A stretch of DNA of 64,000 nucleotides, taken from positions 1-64,000 of the forward strand of contig JAJDXG010000002.1 of the NCBI GenBank assembly GCA_022823365.1. The letters run 5' to 3'. Origin of the DNA: Gemmatimonadota bacterium (lineage in GTDB: Bacteria; Gemmatimonadota; Gemmatimonadetes; Longimicrobiales; Gaopeijiaceae). The notes below the pieces were generated by a model. The model did no database searches. It saw only the letters and a list, made by a program, of their open reading frames with translations, and had not been told where the DNA came from. How positions within the stretch are numbered: position 1 is the stretch's first letter; the number at the start of each line of letters is the position of its first letter. Shown piece by piece: positions 1 through 9,964 of the stretch. The translations under genes were made by a program, and so were the position numbers.

Positions 1-3000
1 AACCGAGGCGGCGCCCGCGCCGGAGAACCAGGCCATGTAGGGATGCACGCTGGCCATGGTGGTGCCGTAGGTGCCCCGCACCGGACTGGCGCCGGTCTTG
101 TCGGTGAAGTCGAAGCTGCCCGACGAGTACGAGCCCGCGACACCCGCCAGGATGTCGGGTCCCACGCGCGCGTCGATGCCGGCGTGGGCGCTCACCATGT
201 TGCCCTTCCAGTCGAGGGCGCTCTGGCCGGGCTCGCCGAGGTGGTGGTACTCGCCCGCGCCCCAGCTCGCCAACTGCGTGCCGGTCGCGGACTGCTGCTG
301 CGCGGAGGGAGCGCCGAAGGGCATCGTAAAGGAGGTGCCGCCGAAGAGGGCGGCCAGGCCGGCCTGGTCGCCCTGGGCGAGGCCGAGGCTCCCCGCGTCC
401 GGCGCGGACAGGCTCGCCGCCATGGATGAGAGCCCGTTCGTCTCCACGCGCCGCTCCATGCCCATCCCGCTGGCCACCGCATCAACGCGGCGCGCGATGG
501 CCGAGACGGTGCTCGACGTCATCGTCGCGGCCACGTGCGGAAGAACCTGGGTGTTCAGCCGTCCCGCGCGCTGCACGGGGTCGTCCGTCGCGGCCGATGC
601 GCTCGCCGACGGTGCGCCGGTGCCCGCCCGGTTGATCGCCGAGACGCGGTAGTGGCGCATGCTCCCCGGCAGCAGCTCGGTGTGCGAGAAGGCGGTGACC
701 GCGGACTCCGTGTTGGTCACCAGATCCGCCCAAGCAGCCCCGGTCTCCGAGACCTCGATGCGGTAGCCGGTGATGGGGGCTCCGCCATTGTAGGCGGGCG
801 CAACCCAGAACAGGTCGATCTGGGTGGGCGTGACATCGTTGGCCACCAGCCCGGTGGGCGCGTCGGGCACGGTGGCGTCGGTCGTGGAGCCCGCGACCCG
901 CGACGCGTTGCCCACGCCGATCCGGTTGATCGCCGAGACGCGGTAGTGGCGCGTCGATGCCGGCGCGAGCCCGCTGTGCGTGTAGACGGTGGCCGTGGTG
1001 CGCGTGTTGGCCACCAGGTCCTCCCAACTCCTGCCCCCGTCGGCCGAAACTTCGATGCGGTAGCCGGTGATGCGCGCGCCCCCGTCGTCCGAGGGCACCT
1101 GCCAGGAGAGAGCGATCTGCGAGGTGCCGGACGCCTCGGCGGTGAGACGTCGCGTCACGCCCGGCTCGGTCGCGTCGGTGGTCGCCCGCGCCGTGTTCGA
1201 CCACAGTCCGACCCCCGCGAGGTTGATCGCGGCGACCCGGTAGTGCCGCGTGGTGGCGGGCCGGAGGTTCACGTCGGAGAACGTCGTCGTCCTCGCGTTC
1301 GTGTTGCGGCGGATGATGTTCCAGGTCGCGCCCCCGTCGTCGGAGGCCTCGATGCGGTAGCCGATGATCGAGACGCCGCCCGTGTAGCGGGGCGCGTTCC
1401 ACGCCAGGTCGATGCGCGCCGTGCCCACCGCCCGGGCCGTCAGCCCGGTCGGGACCCCGGCAAAGTCGGCGTGCGTAATGGCCGCTACCGGGGGCAACGG
1501 GGGCAACGGCGAGAACTCCCCTCGGCCCACGCGGTTGATGGCCGCGACCCGGTACCGGTACCGGGTCACCGGCTCCAGTCCGGTGTCCGTGAACGTGGTT
1601 GCCCTCGTTCCCGTGTTGGAACGGTGGGTGATCCAGTCGTTGTCGTTCGGCCCGATCCTCTGGATGGCGTAGCCGGTGACGCGCTCCCCTCCGTCGGTCT
1701 CCGGCGCATCCCAGGCGAGGAGGATGCTGTTCGGTCCGATCGCGCGCGCACGCACGCTCCGCGGCGGCCCGGGAGGCGCCGCGGTGGTGATCGCGTTGCC
1801 CACGTTGGATGCCGGTCCCGCCCCCTGGCTGTTGACCGCGGACACGCGATAGAACCAGGTGGTCGCGGGTTTGAGGCGGGTGTCGAGGTAGGTGGTGGTC
1901 GTGCCGTTGGTGCTGGCCACCAGGATGATCCAGCCCGAGTTGCCGTTGGAGGACCTCTCGATGCGGTATCCGGTGATCGGGCTCCCGCCGTCGTCGCCCG
2001 GGGGCGTCCACGTGAGCAGGAGCTGGCCGCTTCCCCTCACGCCGCTCGGGGTCACCCTGAGCCCCGTGGGCCGGCCCGGAACCGAGGTGTCGGTGGTCCC
2101 CCGGACGACGTCCGACCAGGGTCCCGTGCCCGCCCGGTTGATCGCGGCGACCCGGTAGTAGCGGACGGCGCCGGGGCTCAGGCCGGTGGTGTGGCTGTAC
2201 CCGGTGACTCCGGGGCGCGCGCTGGCCTCGAGCACCACCCATCCGCCGGTTCCGGTGCGGGACACCTGGATGCGGTAACCCGTGATCGCGCTTCCGCCGT
2301 CGGAGGCGGGCGCGGTCCAGGTCAGGCCGATGGTGGTCGCCCCCCGGGCCCGGGCCGTGAGCCGCCGCGGGGCGCCCGGCAGGAGCGCCGCCGTCGTGGC
2401 GCTGTCGACGTTGGAGGGCTCTCCCACCCCATTGGGGTTGATCGCGTGTACCCTGTAGTGGCGGGTGACGCCGGCCGCGAGGCCGGTGTGCGTGTAGGTG
2501 GTTCGCGTGCTCCGGGTGTTTGCCTCCAGGTCCGACCAGATGGTGCCGCCGTCCTTCGACACCTGGATCCAGTACCCGGTGATGTCGGAGCCGCCGTCCT
2601 CTTCCGGCTCGTCCCACACCAGCTTGATGCTCGTGGGCCCTTCGGCGGTCGCTTCCAAGTCCCGCGGCGCACCGGGGACCTCGGCCCCCTCCCGGGTCAG
2701 GTTCCGGATTGAGCGCCTGCTGAAGCCCGGCACGCGATTGCCGATGTCGTCCCGGGCCGCGTTGGCGCCGGTGTTGGTGTAGAACAGTTCGACCACGTCG
2801 TCGGCGAGGACGGGCTCGGCCAGGGTCAGGATCATCTGGTTCTCGGCCACCTCGACCTGGGACACCGCTTTCGTACGGTACACCGCGTCCCGGATGAAGG
2901 ACACGGAGAAGCTGGCGGGCTCCGGAACGAAGTCCTCGTCCAGATTCTCGTCGAGGACCAGCACCAGTTCCCTGCCGTTGATTCTGTCGGTGACGATGCG

Positions 3001-3465
3001 CGGCGGCTTGTTGTCGACCCTGAAGGTGAGCGTCCTGGGGAGGTTGCCCTCGCCGTCCGAGTTCACGGCCACGCCCTGAGGGATGATGACGATCACCGAA
3101 CCCACCCAGTTCGCGTTGGTGTTGAGCATGAGCGTATAGCTCCGGCCGCTCGCGCTCGCGCTCAGCGAAACCTTCCGCGCGCCCGTGACCTGGATGTCGC
3201 CGATCTCGAACCCGGTCACGCTCTCCGAGAAGCGGATGTTGATGCGCCACTCCTCGTGCACGGTCCCGGTTCGGTCTTCCCTCAGCGTCGTGATCCTGGG
3301 GGCCGCGGCCGCCGCGGCGCGCTCCGCGACCGGGCGGCCCGCTTCGTCCCAGGCGTCCGAAAAGGGTTCCTGGGCGGCCGCACCCGCGGAGAAGGCCAGG
3401 GAAGCGGACGTCACAGCCGCCGCAAAGAAGGAACGAACCAGTGTCCTAGGCATGTTCGCGATCAT
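1..3465 (-). CDS. Large secreted fibronectin type III repeat protein with autotransporter-like C-terminus (3' end outside window)
   Basis: At least 1155 residues, still open at the window edge. An N-terminal signal peptide (MIANMPRTLVRSFFAAAV... to AGAAAQ) indicates export. Residues about 55-250 form Ig-like/SwmB-like beta domains. Seven fibronectin III domains follow (about 263-955), each with a conserved ITGYRI-type strand and an HYRV.AIN.xG strand. After a linker, the last 150 residues (LASWGAGEYHHLG, then alternating amphipathic strands with AGIDARVG and DILAGVAGSYS) resemble the start of an autotransporter-type outer-membrane barrel. The start is ATG 3465 with AGAGG upstream; ATG 3453 is an alternative. 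The likely role is surface adhesion or display; the ligand is unknown. The other two frames are also open because of the high GC content, but only this frame gives recognisable domains. Confidence 0.85.
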   Translation of the reverse strand, partial: MIANMPRTLVRSFFAAAVTSASLAFSAGAAAQEPFSDAWDEAGRPVAERAAAAAAPRITTLREDRTGTVHEEWRINIRFSESVTGFEIGDIQVTGARKVSLSASASGRSYTLMLNTNANWVGSVIVIIPQGVAVNSDGEGNLPRTLTFRVDNKPPRIVTDRINGRELVLVLDENLDEDFVPEPASFSVSFIRDAVYRTKAVSQVEVAENQMILTLAEPVLADDVVELFYTNTGANAARDDIGNRVPGFSRRSIRNLTREGAEVPGAPRDLEATAEGPTSIKLVWDEPEEDGGSDITGYWIQVSKDGGTIWSDLEANTRSTRTTYTHTGLAAGVTRHYRVHAINPNGVGEPSNVDSATTAALLPGAPRRLTARARGATTIGLTWTAPASDGGSAITGYRIQVSRTGTGGWVVLEASARPGVTGYSHTTGLSPGAVRYYRVAAINRAGTGPWSDVVRGTTDTSVPGRPTGLRVTPSGVRGSGQLLLTWTPPGDDGGSPITGYRIERSSNGNSGWIILVASTNGTTTTYLDTRLKPATTWFYRVSAVNSQGAGPASNVGNAITTAAPPGPPRSVRARAIGPNSILLAWDAPETDGGERVTGYAIQRIGPNDNDWITHRSNTGTRATTFTDTGLEPVTRYRYRVAAINRVGRGEFSPLPPLPPVAAITHADFAGVPTGLTARAVGTARIDLAWNAPRYTGGVSIIGYRIEASDDGGATWNIIRRNTNARTTTFSDVNLRPATTRHYRVAAINLAGVGLWSNTARATTDATEPGVTRRLTAEASGTSQIALSWQVPSDDGGARITGYRIEVSADGGRSWEDLVANTRTTATVYTHSGLAPASTRHYRVSAINRIGVGNASRVAGSTTDATVPDAPTGLVANDVTPTQIDLFWVAPAYNGGAPITGYRIEVSETGAAWADLVTNTESAVTAFSHTELLPGSMRHYRVSAINRAGTGAPSASASAATDDPVQRAGRLNTQVLPHVAATMTSSTVSAIARRVDAVASGMGMERRVETNGLSSMAASLSAPDAGSLGLAQGDQAGLAALFGGTSFTMPFGAPSAQQQSATGTQLASWGAGEYHHLGEPGQSALDWKGNMVSAHAGIDARVGPDILAGVAGSYSSGSFDFTDKTGASPVRGTYGTTMASVHPYMAWFSGAGAASV

Positions 3466-3527
3466 CGTGCTGCCTCTGGGTGGGAGTAAACGCAGAGATG
3501 AAAGAGCATCCGGCTACGAGACGAGCT

Positions 3528-3613
3528 TCACCCCCCGCCCGGGGATCCCGAACGGGGGGTGAGCCGTCCCGCGACCATCAGCCTGGCTAGTGGCGAGTCA
3601 GCCAGACTGATGG
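3528..3613 (-). terminator. Two tandem hairpins between the two giant surface-protein genes
   Basis: A perfect 10-bp inverted repeat (TCACCCCCCG at 3528-3537 with CGGGGGGTGA at 3553-3562) lies beside a 14-bp inverted repeat with one mismatch (3575-3588 with 3600-3613, 11-nt loop). They fill the 160-bp gap between the stop of the upstream minus-strand gene (3627) and the start of the fn3 gene (3465). No U-tract follows on the minus strand, so this may be a rho-independent-like terminator, an attenuator or an mRNA-stabilising structure. Confidence 0.45.
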
Positions 3614-3626
3614 TGTTGAAGGTTGA

Positions 3627-6600
3627 TCAGCTGCCGGAAGTCCTCGCAGCGAGGCTGGCTGCCGCGGAGCGCTTCCACTTCGGCCCGTCATCCGTCGTAT
3701 CGGCGGTACCCTGCACCGACTCGACCGCAATGCTGATGGCCGCTGCGAGCTCCTCTTCGGTGACGGCCCCGGTGCCACCCGTGCCGCTGGGGATGGCTAT
3801 GCTTGCCGATGCAATGCCGCCGGTGATATCCGCTGAGACGGTCGCCCTGTCGGTGGCACCGACAGTGGCCTGCAGCACCACCCACACTGTGCCACCAAAG
3901 GCGGCGGCATCAACTTGGGCGACGACCCGGAAGTCGGAGTTGGTATTCGTGACGGCGGTCCAGCTGGCCTGGATGAAGTTGCCGCTGGTACTCGCCTCGT
4001 CTGAGTCTGACGCCGCCTGACGCCTCGCGGTCACGCCGCTGGCCGACGGATCGATCGCGCCAACGTCGTCCCGACCGCTCGATATCACGATGGGCGGATT
4101 GTTGGTCGCATCGGTGGCGTGCGCAGCCGTGGCTACGACCCAAACCTTGAACGCGCCATCGCCGCCATCGCCAATGGCCGGGGTAGTGAACGATTCCGTC
4201 CACGTACCCGCATCGTCCCCCGTGCCTTCTGTGGGGGTACCACCGGTCGCCGTGGAATCAGCTGTCCCGGCGTCGTGGTAGACGGCGTAAGTTGCATCGC
4301 TGTACCCATCAGGCACATCCGTAGGATCGCCCGTGAAGGTGACCGAGATGGTAGTGCCCCATTGCTGCTTGGACTCGTCCACATCCGTGGTGGCCGCGTC
4401 GTCTTCAACACGGTCACGCATCGCGCTGACGCTCAGAGCCCCTGCCGTCGTGGCCTGGATGGTACCCATGTCAACGGTCTGACCCGGGGCGGTGTTCACC
4501 AGCCCGTTCGGGTGTGCAGTCGGGTATGTGAAGTTGTGGCCGGCCATCGTCGCTGCGACCGTGTAGGTACCGAACGGTACGCTGAGCGAGAAGCTGCCCG
4601 TCCTGCCCGTGGTGGCCGTAGCAGAGTGCCCGTCCGTCCTCGTCGCCGTGATCGTGACGCCACTGAGCGGTCCGCCGCCCGGCGCCGCCACCTTGCCTCT
4701 GATCCTGGCGTGCAGGAAGCCGGTGAAGTCGAAGCCCGAAACGGCCGATCCGGGGTGTGCGGGAACACGATCGATTTGACCGGGCACGAAGCTCATGCCG
4801 CTCTTGGTCACGCGAATCGATACCGATCCGCCCAGACCCTGAGCCTCCACCTCTATCGAGTAGGTTCCGTCGGAACCCGTCTTGTAGGTGTCGTTGGCAG
4901 CGAGGTCGTCATTCGATTTCGCGTTCGGGTTGGTCGGCGCTACCCATCCGTCGCCGTAGTCGACTTCGACGAGCGCGCCCGCAATCGGAGCGGCACTGCC
5001 GGAAGCCCTGACCGTGCCGGCGACCGTGGCGAACTCGCCGACGGACGTAAGGTCGATGTCCCATTCGAACGGGACGTTCGGGTTCGGGTTGTATGCTGCG
5101 CCGTCCTGGATCGTGTCCATTACCGGGTTCTGCCCCTCGCGGGCAGTCGACACCATGTACCCCCGGACTCTCTCATCGTCGTCGTTGTAGTACCAGACGC
5201 GGTCGATGCCCTTGATGATGTAGCGGCCCGCCTCGTCGGTCACGTCCGACTGACCGTTCACGGTCACGGTCACGTCGGCGACGGCAAAGTCGTCCGCGCC
5301 GGTGACGTGGCCGTAGAAGGTGTGCGTCGACGGCCTGATCTCGATGTTGACATCGCCCCCGATTGGGTCGACAGTGCTCCGAGCACCGTCGTCGTCGGTT
5401 ACGCTGGCCCCCCATCCGCTCGGATCAACGACGCTGTAGGCACCGGCCGCCACGTCCTCGAACATGAACTCACTTTGTTCGTTGAGGTCGGTGTCGGTGT
5501 CGTCGTCCTCGGCGGTGGTGAAGGAGACTCTCTCGCCCCCGAAGTTCTCGCCTGCTTTCGGGACCAGGCTGACCGTGAAGTCTTCGACGAAAGAGGGATC
5601 GTCGGCAGGATCGACCTCGAAGTCGTCGCCGTTTCTCTCCTTCTTGACGTCGCGCATCGACACGTCACCGGTCACGGTGTACAGGTTGACAATGGCGAAC
5701 GACGAGCAGCTGTCGTAGTTCTGCGGGTTCTTTTCCTGCAGCGGACAGAGCGAAACCCTGGAGCTGAAGCCACCCTGGGCGCCGAAGGCGCCGCCGTCGA
5801 CACCATTGGCGTCGAGGTTCTGGAACGTGTCCAGCGCATCGTTATGCGGGTCCTTGTCCAGGACCATGTAGCTCGCCCCGTCCTTCACTCTCGCGGATAC
5901 GAAGATGTCCTTGTCCGCCGGCAGGTGTTTGAAGACCACGAGACGAGAAGTGCTGCGGTGGCCCATGATGAGGGTATCGCCGTTGGGACGCGAGACGGTC
6001 ACGTCACTGCTGTACTGGGTGTTCAGATCGGCGTCCCACTCGTCGGATTCGAACGAATGATCCCGTCCGCCTTCCTGGTACTCGACTTCGAGTTCGACTG
6101 GAGCGGACCCGGGGTTCATGTTGACGCCGCCGTCGCCGGCCTGGATGTTGCCGGTGAAGCCGAAGACTTGGTCGCGCTCGTTGTGCAGGAAGACCCTGAG
6201 AGTCTGGGTCGTGTAGCGCACCTCGATGGGATCGAGGTCCACGGAGCCGGCCAGCGCGAGACCGGTGTGCGTGTACTCGGCGGCGTTCCCCTCGAAGCTC
6301 TCGCCGCCGTCCAGGCTGTTGCTCTGGTCGTTGGCGACGTCGAAGGAGTAGCTCACCGGCAGGTCGGTCGCCGCGACGGTGGCCGTGAAGGAGGCCATGC
6401 CGGCGGTGTCCAGTTCCGCGGGCGCGCCCGCGACCGCCTCACCGCCCGAGGTGACGCTGAGCGCCCAGCCGCCGAGCGCGTCGCCGCCGCCGTAATCGGT
6501 GGTGATCGTGGCGCCGCTGACGTTCACGTCGACGTTCAGGTTGACGATGTCGTTGTCGTTGGCACCCGCAGTCGCGAACATCTGCGGATCCCAGGACACC

Positions 6601-8093
6601 TCGGTCATGCCATCGGCCACGTCATAGCCTTCGGCGGCGACGCCCGCCATCACCATGTTCCCGCTGGTGCCGGCGCGCGCGACCTTGATCGACACGGAGC
6701 CGTCGTCGCCGGTGTCGTCGCTGCCGACCCTGGCGTCGTTCGCCCCGTAGAGCGTGACGGTCGCACCCGGAAGCGCGGCGCCCATGTCGTCGCCGTGCTT
6801 CAGCGACACCGTGAAGTTGACCGTCGTGTGCGTAATGTCGAACGGAATCGACTGCGAAGCGGCCTCGCCGACTCCGAGAGCGATCTCGTAGCCGTTCCCC
6901 GGTCCGCCGTACGCCACATCGTTGGCCGCGAGTGCCGCCGCGACCGTAGCGTCGATGAGCACGACCAACTGGTACGGGCCGGAGCGCAGGCCCGTGAACG
7001 AGAAGGCGCCGGTGTCGTCGGTCGCGCCCACCCGTTGCTCGTTCACGCCCGGGCCCACCAGCGCCACCGGAATGCCGGCGTGCGCCAGCGGAGCCTCGCC
7101 CTCGTCGAACATGTCGTTCTTGGTCGCCTCGTCGAGGAACACCATCCCCGAGACGCTCGCCGTGGTGGCGTGCGCGCCCTCGAAGTTCACGATCTTCGAC
7201 TCGTCGTCGCCCAGCGTCACGTCCTCGCTCATCGAGTCGAACACGTAGGCGTCGCTGTCGACCGCGATCGAGACCGTGTAGTCGCCGGCCGCCAGGCCCG
7301 CGAAGGAATACTGTCCGCCCGCGTCGGTCATCGCGGTGCGGCTCTCATCGCCGCTCGCAAGCGTGACCTCGATCTCGCCGAGGCCCATGCCCTCGACGCT
7401 CACCCGGCCGCTGATGCCGGAAGTCCGGAGCAGGACACCGGTGAACGACACCGTGCCGGTCTCGTCCAGATCCACGCTCACGTCCTGCGATGTGGATGCG
7501 AACTCGTAGTCGCGGGTGTCGAAGTCGGAGATGCTGACCGTGTAGTCGCCGGGGCGCAGGTCCTCGAACCGGTACATGCCGTCGGCGTCGGTCAGCATGG
7601 TGTAGCTTTCGTCGGCGGGACCGCCGACCAGGACCACCGTAACGCCCGCAAGGCCCTCGCCTTCGATGACCACCTGGCCCTCGACCGCTGATGTGCGGAT
7701 GAAGTGGCCCGTGAAGTCGGCCTGACCGACCTCACCCACCTCGACCTCGATCTCGAGGCTCACCGTTTCGAACGACACATCCTCCGGATAGTCGCTGATG
7801 GTGACGGTGTAGGTGCCGGCCCGAAGCCCGGTGAACGCGAAGCCGCCGTCCTCGGCGGTCTCCATGGTCTCGCCCATGGCGTGCTCGCCGCCGAGCGTGA
7901 CCGTCACGCCGACCAGCGTCTCGGGCTGGCCGTCGCCGCCGCTCATCATCGCGTCGGCCGCAACCACGTTGCCGACCACCGCGGAGGACCGGATATACTC
8001 ACCGGCACTCTGGTCCTCATAACACGCTAAATTACAGCAGGATACGATTACAAATGCTGGGACGTTATCATATTGTTTACCTGCATTTTTCAC
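3627..8093 (-). CDS. Giant Ig-like/CNA-B and carboxypeptidase-regulatory-like repeat protein, 5'-truncated
   Basis: 1488 codons of tandem beta-sandwich domains. Early repeats share an (I/L)RTSxxxGxV opening, a GVTVxL strand, a D.xG.Y.F..L turn and an xGxYTVSI end (about residues 35-310). An SdrD-B-like unit follows (DEATKNDMFDEGEAPLAHAG), then several more regulatory-like units. No signal peptide is present: the first 30 residues (MKNAGKQYDNVPAFV...) look unlike the rest and come from AT-richer sequence. The first repeat begins at AGEYIRSSAV, which aligns with the junction TGHFIRTSAV between later repeats, so the chain starts mid-protein. The upstream neighbour is an integrase. The likely history is a longer surface protein that lost its 5' end to an insertion or rearrangement near position 8020. 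Whether it is still expressed is doubtful. Confidence 0.75.
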   Translation of the reverse strand: MKNAGKQYDNVPAFVIVSCCNLACYEDQSAGEYIRSSAVVGNVVAADAMMSGGDGQPETLVGVTVTLGGEHAMGETMETAEDGGFAFTGLRAGTYTVTISDYPEDVSFETVSLEIEVEVGEVGQADFTGHFIRTSAVEGQVVIEGEGLAGVTVVLVGGPADESYTMLTDADGMYRFEDLRPGDYTVSISDFDTRDYEFASTSQDVSVDLDETGTVSFTGVLLRTSGISGRVSVEGMGLGEIEVTLASGDESRTAMTDAGGQYSFAGLAAGDYTVSIAVDSDAYVFDSMSEDVTLGDDESKIVNFEGAHATTASVSGMVFLDEATKNDMFDEGEAPLAHAGIPVALVGPGVNEQRVGATDDTGAFSFTGLRSGPYQLVVLIDATVAAALAANDVAYGGPGNGYEIALGVGEAASQSIPFDITHTTVNFTVSLKHGDDMGAALPGATVTLYGANDARVGSDDTGDDGSVSIKVARAGTSGNMVMAGVAAEGYDVADGMTEVSWDPQMFATAGANDNDIVNLNVDVNVSGATITTDYGGGDALGGWALSVTSGGEAVAGAPAELDTAGMASFTATVAATDLPVSYSFDVANDQSNSLDGGESFEGNAAEYTHTGLALAGSVDLDPIEVRYTTQTLRVFLHNERDQVFGFTGNIQAGDGGVNMNPGSAPVELEVEYQEGGRDHSFESDEWDADLNTQYSSDVTVSRPNGDTLIMGHRSTSRLVVFKHLPADKDIFVSARVKDGASYMVLDKDPHNDALDTFQNLDANGVDGGAFGAQGGFSSRVSLCPLQEKNPQNYDSCSSFAIVNLYTVTGDVSMRDVKKERNGDDFEVDPADDPSFVEDFTVSLVPKAGENFGGERVSFTTAEDDDTDTDLNEQSEFMFEDVAAGAYSVVDPSGWGASVTDDDGARSTVDPIGGDVNIEIRPSTHTFYGHVTGADDFAVADVTVTVNGQSDVTDEAGRYIIKGIDRVWYYNDDDERVRGYMVSTAREGQNPVMDTIQDGAAYNPNPNVPFEWDIDLTSVGEFATVAGTVRASGSAAPIAGALVEVDYGDGWVAPTNPNAKSNDDLAANDTYKTGSDGTYSIEVEAQGLGGSVSIRVTKSGMSFVPGQIDRVPAHPGSAVSGFDFTGFLHARIRGKVAAPGGGPLSGVTITATRTDGHSATATTGRTGSFSLSVPFGTYTVAATMAGHNFTYPTAHPNGLVNTAPGQTVDMGTIQATTAGALSVSAMRDRVEDDAATTDVDESKQQWGTTISVTFTGDPTDVPDGYSDATYAVYHDAGTADSTATGGTPTEGTGDDAGTWTESFTTPAIGDGGDGAFKVWVVATAAHATDATNNPPIVISSGRDDVGAIDPSASGVTARRQAASDSDEASTSGNFIQASWTAVTNTNSDFRVVAQVDAAAFGGTVWVVLQATVGATDRATVSADITGGIASASIAIPSGTGGTGAVTEEELAAAISIAVESVQGTADTTDDGPKWKRSAAASLAARTSGS

Positions 8094-8147
8094 CGCTCGT
8101 CGGACTGGGGAAGCTCACACGGCGCCCCGCCCCGGCGCCCCAGGCTG

Positions 8148-9308
8148 TCAACCGGGTTGACGTACGTAGTTCCCCCATTCCTCCATCACGTCTCGCCTCC
8201 GCTTGAGGAGGTCGGTTCGCAAGTACGCCCCCTCGACGCCCTTGACGGTATGTGCGAGCGCCGACTCCGCCACTTCGCGGGGTACGCCGCACTCGGCGCA
8301 CCAATCGCGGAACGACGAACGGAAGCCGTGCGGCACGGCTGGAATGTCGAGTCGTCGGCAAAGCAGAGGGAATGTGTTGCCGCTCAGCTCTCGGCCCGCC
8401 GCAGACGGAAACACCCACGCGGATCCGACGGAGCAACGGCGTGCCTCGGCGAGTATTTCGAAGGCACGTGAAGACAACGGCACGCGATGCTCTCGTCCCG
8501 TCTTCATGCGCTCGCCAGGCACGGTCCATGTGGCGGTCTCGATGTCGATCTCCGCCCACTGCGCCCCCCGAACCTCACCCGATCTGGTCGCGGTCAGAAC
8601 GAGGAACTCGAACGCCAGCTTCGTCACGGGTCGTGACGTGCTCGCACGTACTCTTGCCAGCGCCTGCGCGACTTGAGCATACGGCAGTGAGCGATGGTGG
8701 ACCGTGCGAAAACCGTTCTTGGGGAGCGCGGTGGCTATGGCGTCGCCAGCCGGATTCCCTTCCCTGTACTCTCTCGCTACCGCCCACCTCATCACCGCCG
8801 AGATCCTATTGCGCACGCGCTTCGCCGTCACCCGCTTCTCATTCCAGATCGGTAGCAGGATGGCCATCACGTCCGTAGTCGTGATCTTGTCCACCGTCTT
8901 GTGTCCGATCTTCGGGTAGACGTATGCGCGCAGGCTGCTCCTCCACTGCTGCTCGGTGTCACCGCCCGGCTTCCAGTTCGCCTTGTGGATCGCAATCACC
9001 TTCTCGGCGGCTCGCGCAAATGTCGGAATGCCGCCGTTCCTCGGGTCGATCCCGCGTGCCAATGCTCGGCGGTGTTCCAGAGCCTTCGCCCTCGCCTCCT
9101 TCAAGCTCACGACCGGATAGGCTCCCAAACCGAGGTTAACGGCGTTGCCGTTAATGTAGAGGCGTTGCGCCCATGTCCTGCTGATCCGACCGGTTGATGT
9201 GGGCTTAACCAGCAGCGACAGCCCGTAGCCACCGCGTCCATCCCCGTATCGGCCCGGGCGCCGGATTCTCTTGACGAAACTCGCGTTCAGCTTCGAGGGT
9301 CGCTTCAT
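8148..9308 (-). CDS. Tyrosine-type site-specific integrase (P4-like)
   Basis: 386 residues, the usual length for P4/prophage-type integrases. The N-terminus has the DUF4102-like arm-binding region (GYGLSLLVKP, then LGLGAYPVVSLKEAR), followed by a SAM-like core-binding domain (about 95-190) and the catalytic domain. The catalytic residues are all visible: Arg242 (TATRSGEVR), Lys269, His327 and Arg330 (HGFRSSFRDW), His353 (LAHTV) and Tyr362 (GAYLR). It is expected to integrate or excise a genomic island. The C-terminal end faces the truncated surface-protein gene 55 bp away, where an element boundary would be expected. The start is ATG 9308. No excisionase is seen beside it. Confidence 0.93.
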   Translation of the reverse strand: MKRPSKLNASFVKRIRRPGRYGDGRGGYGLSLLVKPTSTGRISRTWAQRLYINGNAVNLGLGAYPVVSLKEARAKALEHRRALARGIDPRNGGIPTFARAAEKVIAIHKANWKPGGDTEQQWRSSLRAYVYPKIGHKTVDKITTTDVMAILLPIWNEKRVTAKRVRNRISAVMRWAVAREYREGNPAGDAIATALPKNGFRTVHHRSLPYAQVAQALARVRASTSRPVTKLAFEFLVLTATRSGEVRGAQWAEIDIETATWTVPGERMKTGREHRVPLSSRAFEILAEARRCSVGSAWVFPSAAGRELSGNTFPLLCRRLDIPAVPHGFRSSFRDWCAECGVPREVAESALAHTVKGVEGAYLRTDLLKRRRDVMEEWGNYVRQPG

Positions 9309-9964
9309 CGTGTATCCTACCCGTTATCACGTTGACGGGATTGCACCACTCGGGACAAACGGCTTCCCGAGACGACTCAGTGAGGTACCGGGTGCTGGAG
9401 GACAGGACGACCGGGAAGGAACGTAAGGGCTCCAACGAAGCACGTGGACGGGCGATACGATACCGAGGTCGGTCGGGAAGCCTCCGGCGTCGCAAGGGTA
9501 GTCGCGGGAATCGGATGTCGTGAGGCATGGGTTGTGTTCGCCCAGCGCGCGAGTTGGTTGGTTGTTTCCGATGGGCGCGATCTGGCGGGTGCGCTCGCGC
9601 TCGCCTTCTACCGCTGGGCGGCGCGCTCTGCCGGTGTGACCCGGGCGGCGCCCATCACGGTGCGATACTCAGACCATAGGCTATGTCATAAAGTGCTTTG
9701 GCCCATGATGTTATATTAGTGCACGGTCGCCGCCGATCACTCCTGCGATCACCCTTTCAGCACCGGGTAGCGTCACCTCCACCGGCGCAGGCGCGGCCTG
9801 CCGCTTTTCTCGACCGTCCCGTGGAGCCTCGCTCATCCCACGGCGTCTCGTGACCGCGCGGGCTCGACGGGGGCGGCAGTCCAGGATTTCGCAGAGGCCG
9901 CGCCATGCAAGTTATCCTTAACGAGCTACCGGACTGGACCACACTTCACGGCGAGGACAAGAGG
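9309..9964. other. Stretch without a recognisable gene, upstream of the integrase
   Basis: Short open frames exist on both strands but none has a recognisable domain, a good ribosome-binding site or a neighbour that supports it. It contains a small AT-rich patch (9680-9720) with the palindrome CATAGGCTATG, which could hold a promoter. It probably consists of island debris plus the integrase promoter. Confidence 0.4.

Noticed and set aside
482-3250. A 922-codon minus-strand frame and a 725-codon plus-strand frame over the fn3 gene
   Set aside because: Both are rich in Arg, Gly and His, have no domains, and overlap the frame that gives clean fn3 repeats; they are shadows of high GC content.
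4119-7691. 1190-codon plus-strand frame antisense to the giant repeat protein
   Set aside because: Low-complexity Arg/Val/Asp/His composition mirrors the antisense of the real gene; no domain or start signal.
9444-9719. 91-codon plus-strand frame upstream of the HU pseudogene
   Set aside because: No recognisable motif and no ribosome-binding site; not strong enough to call a gene.
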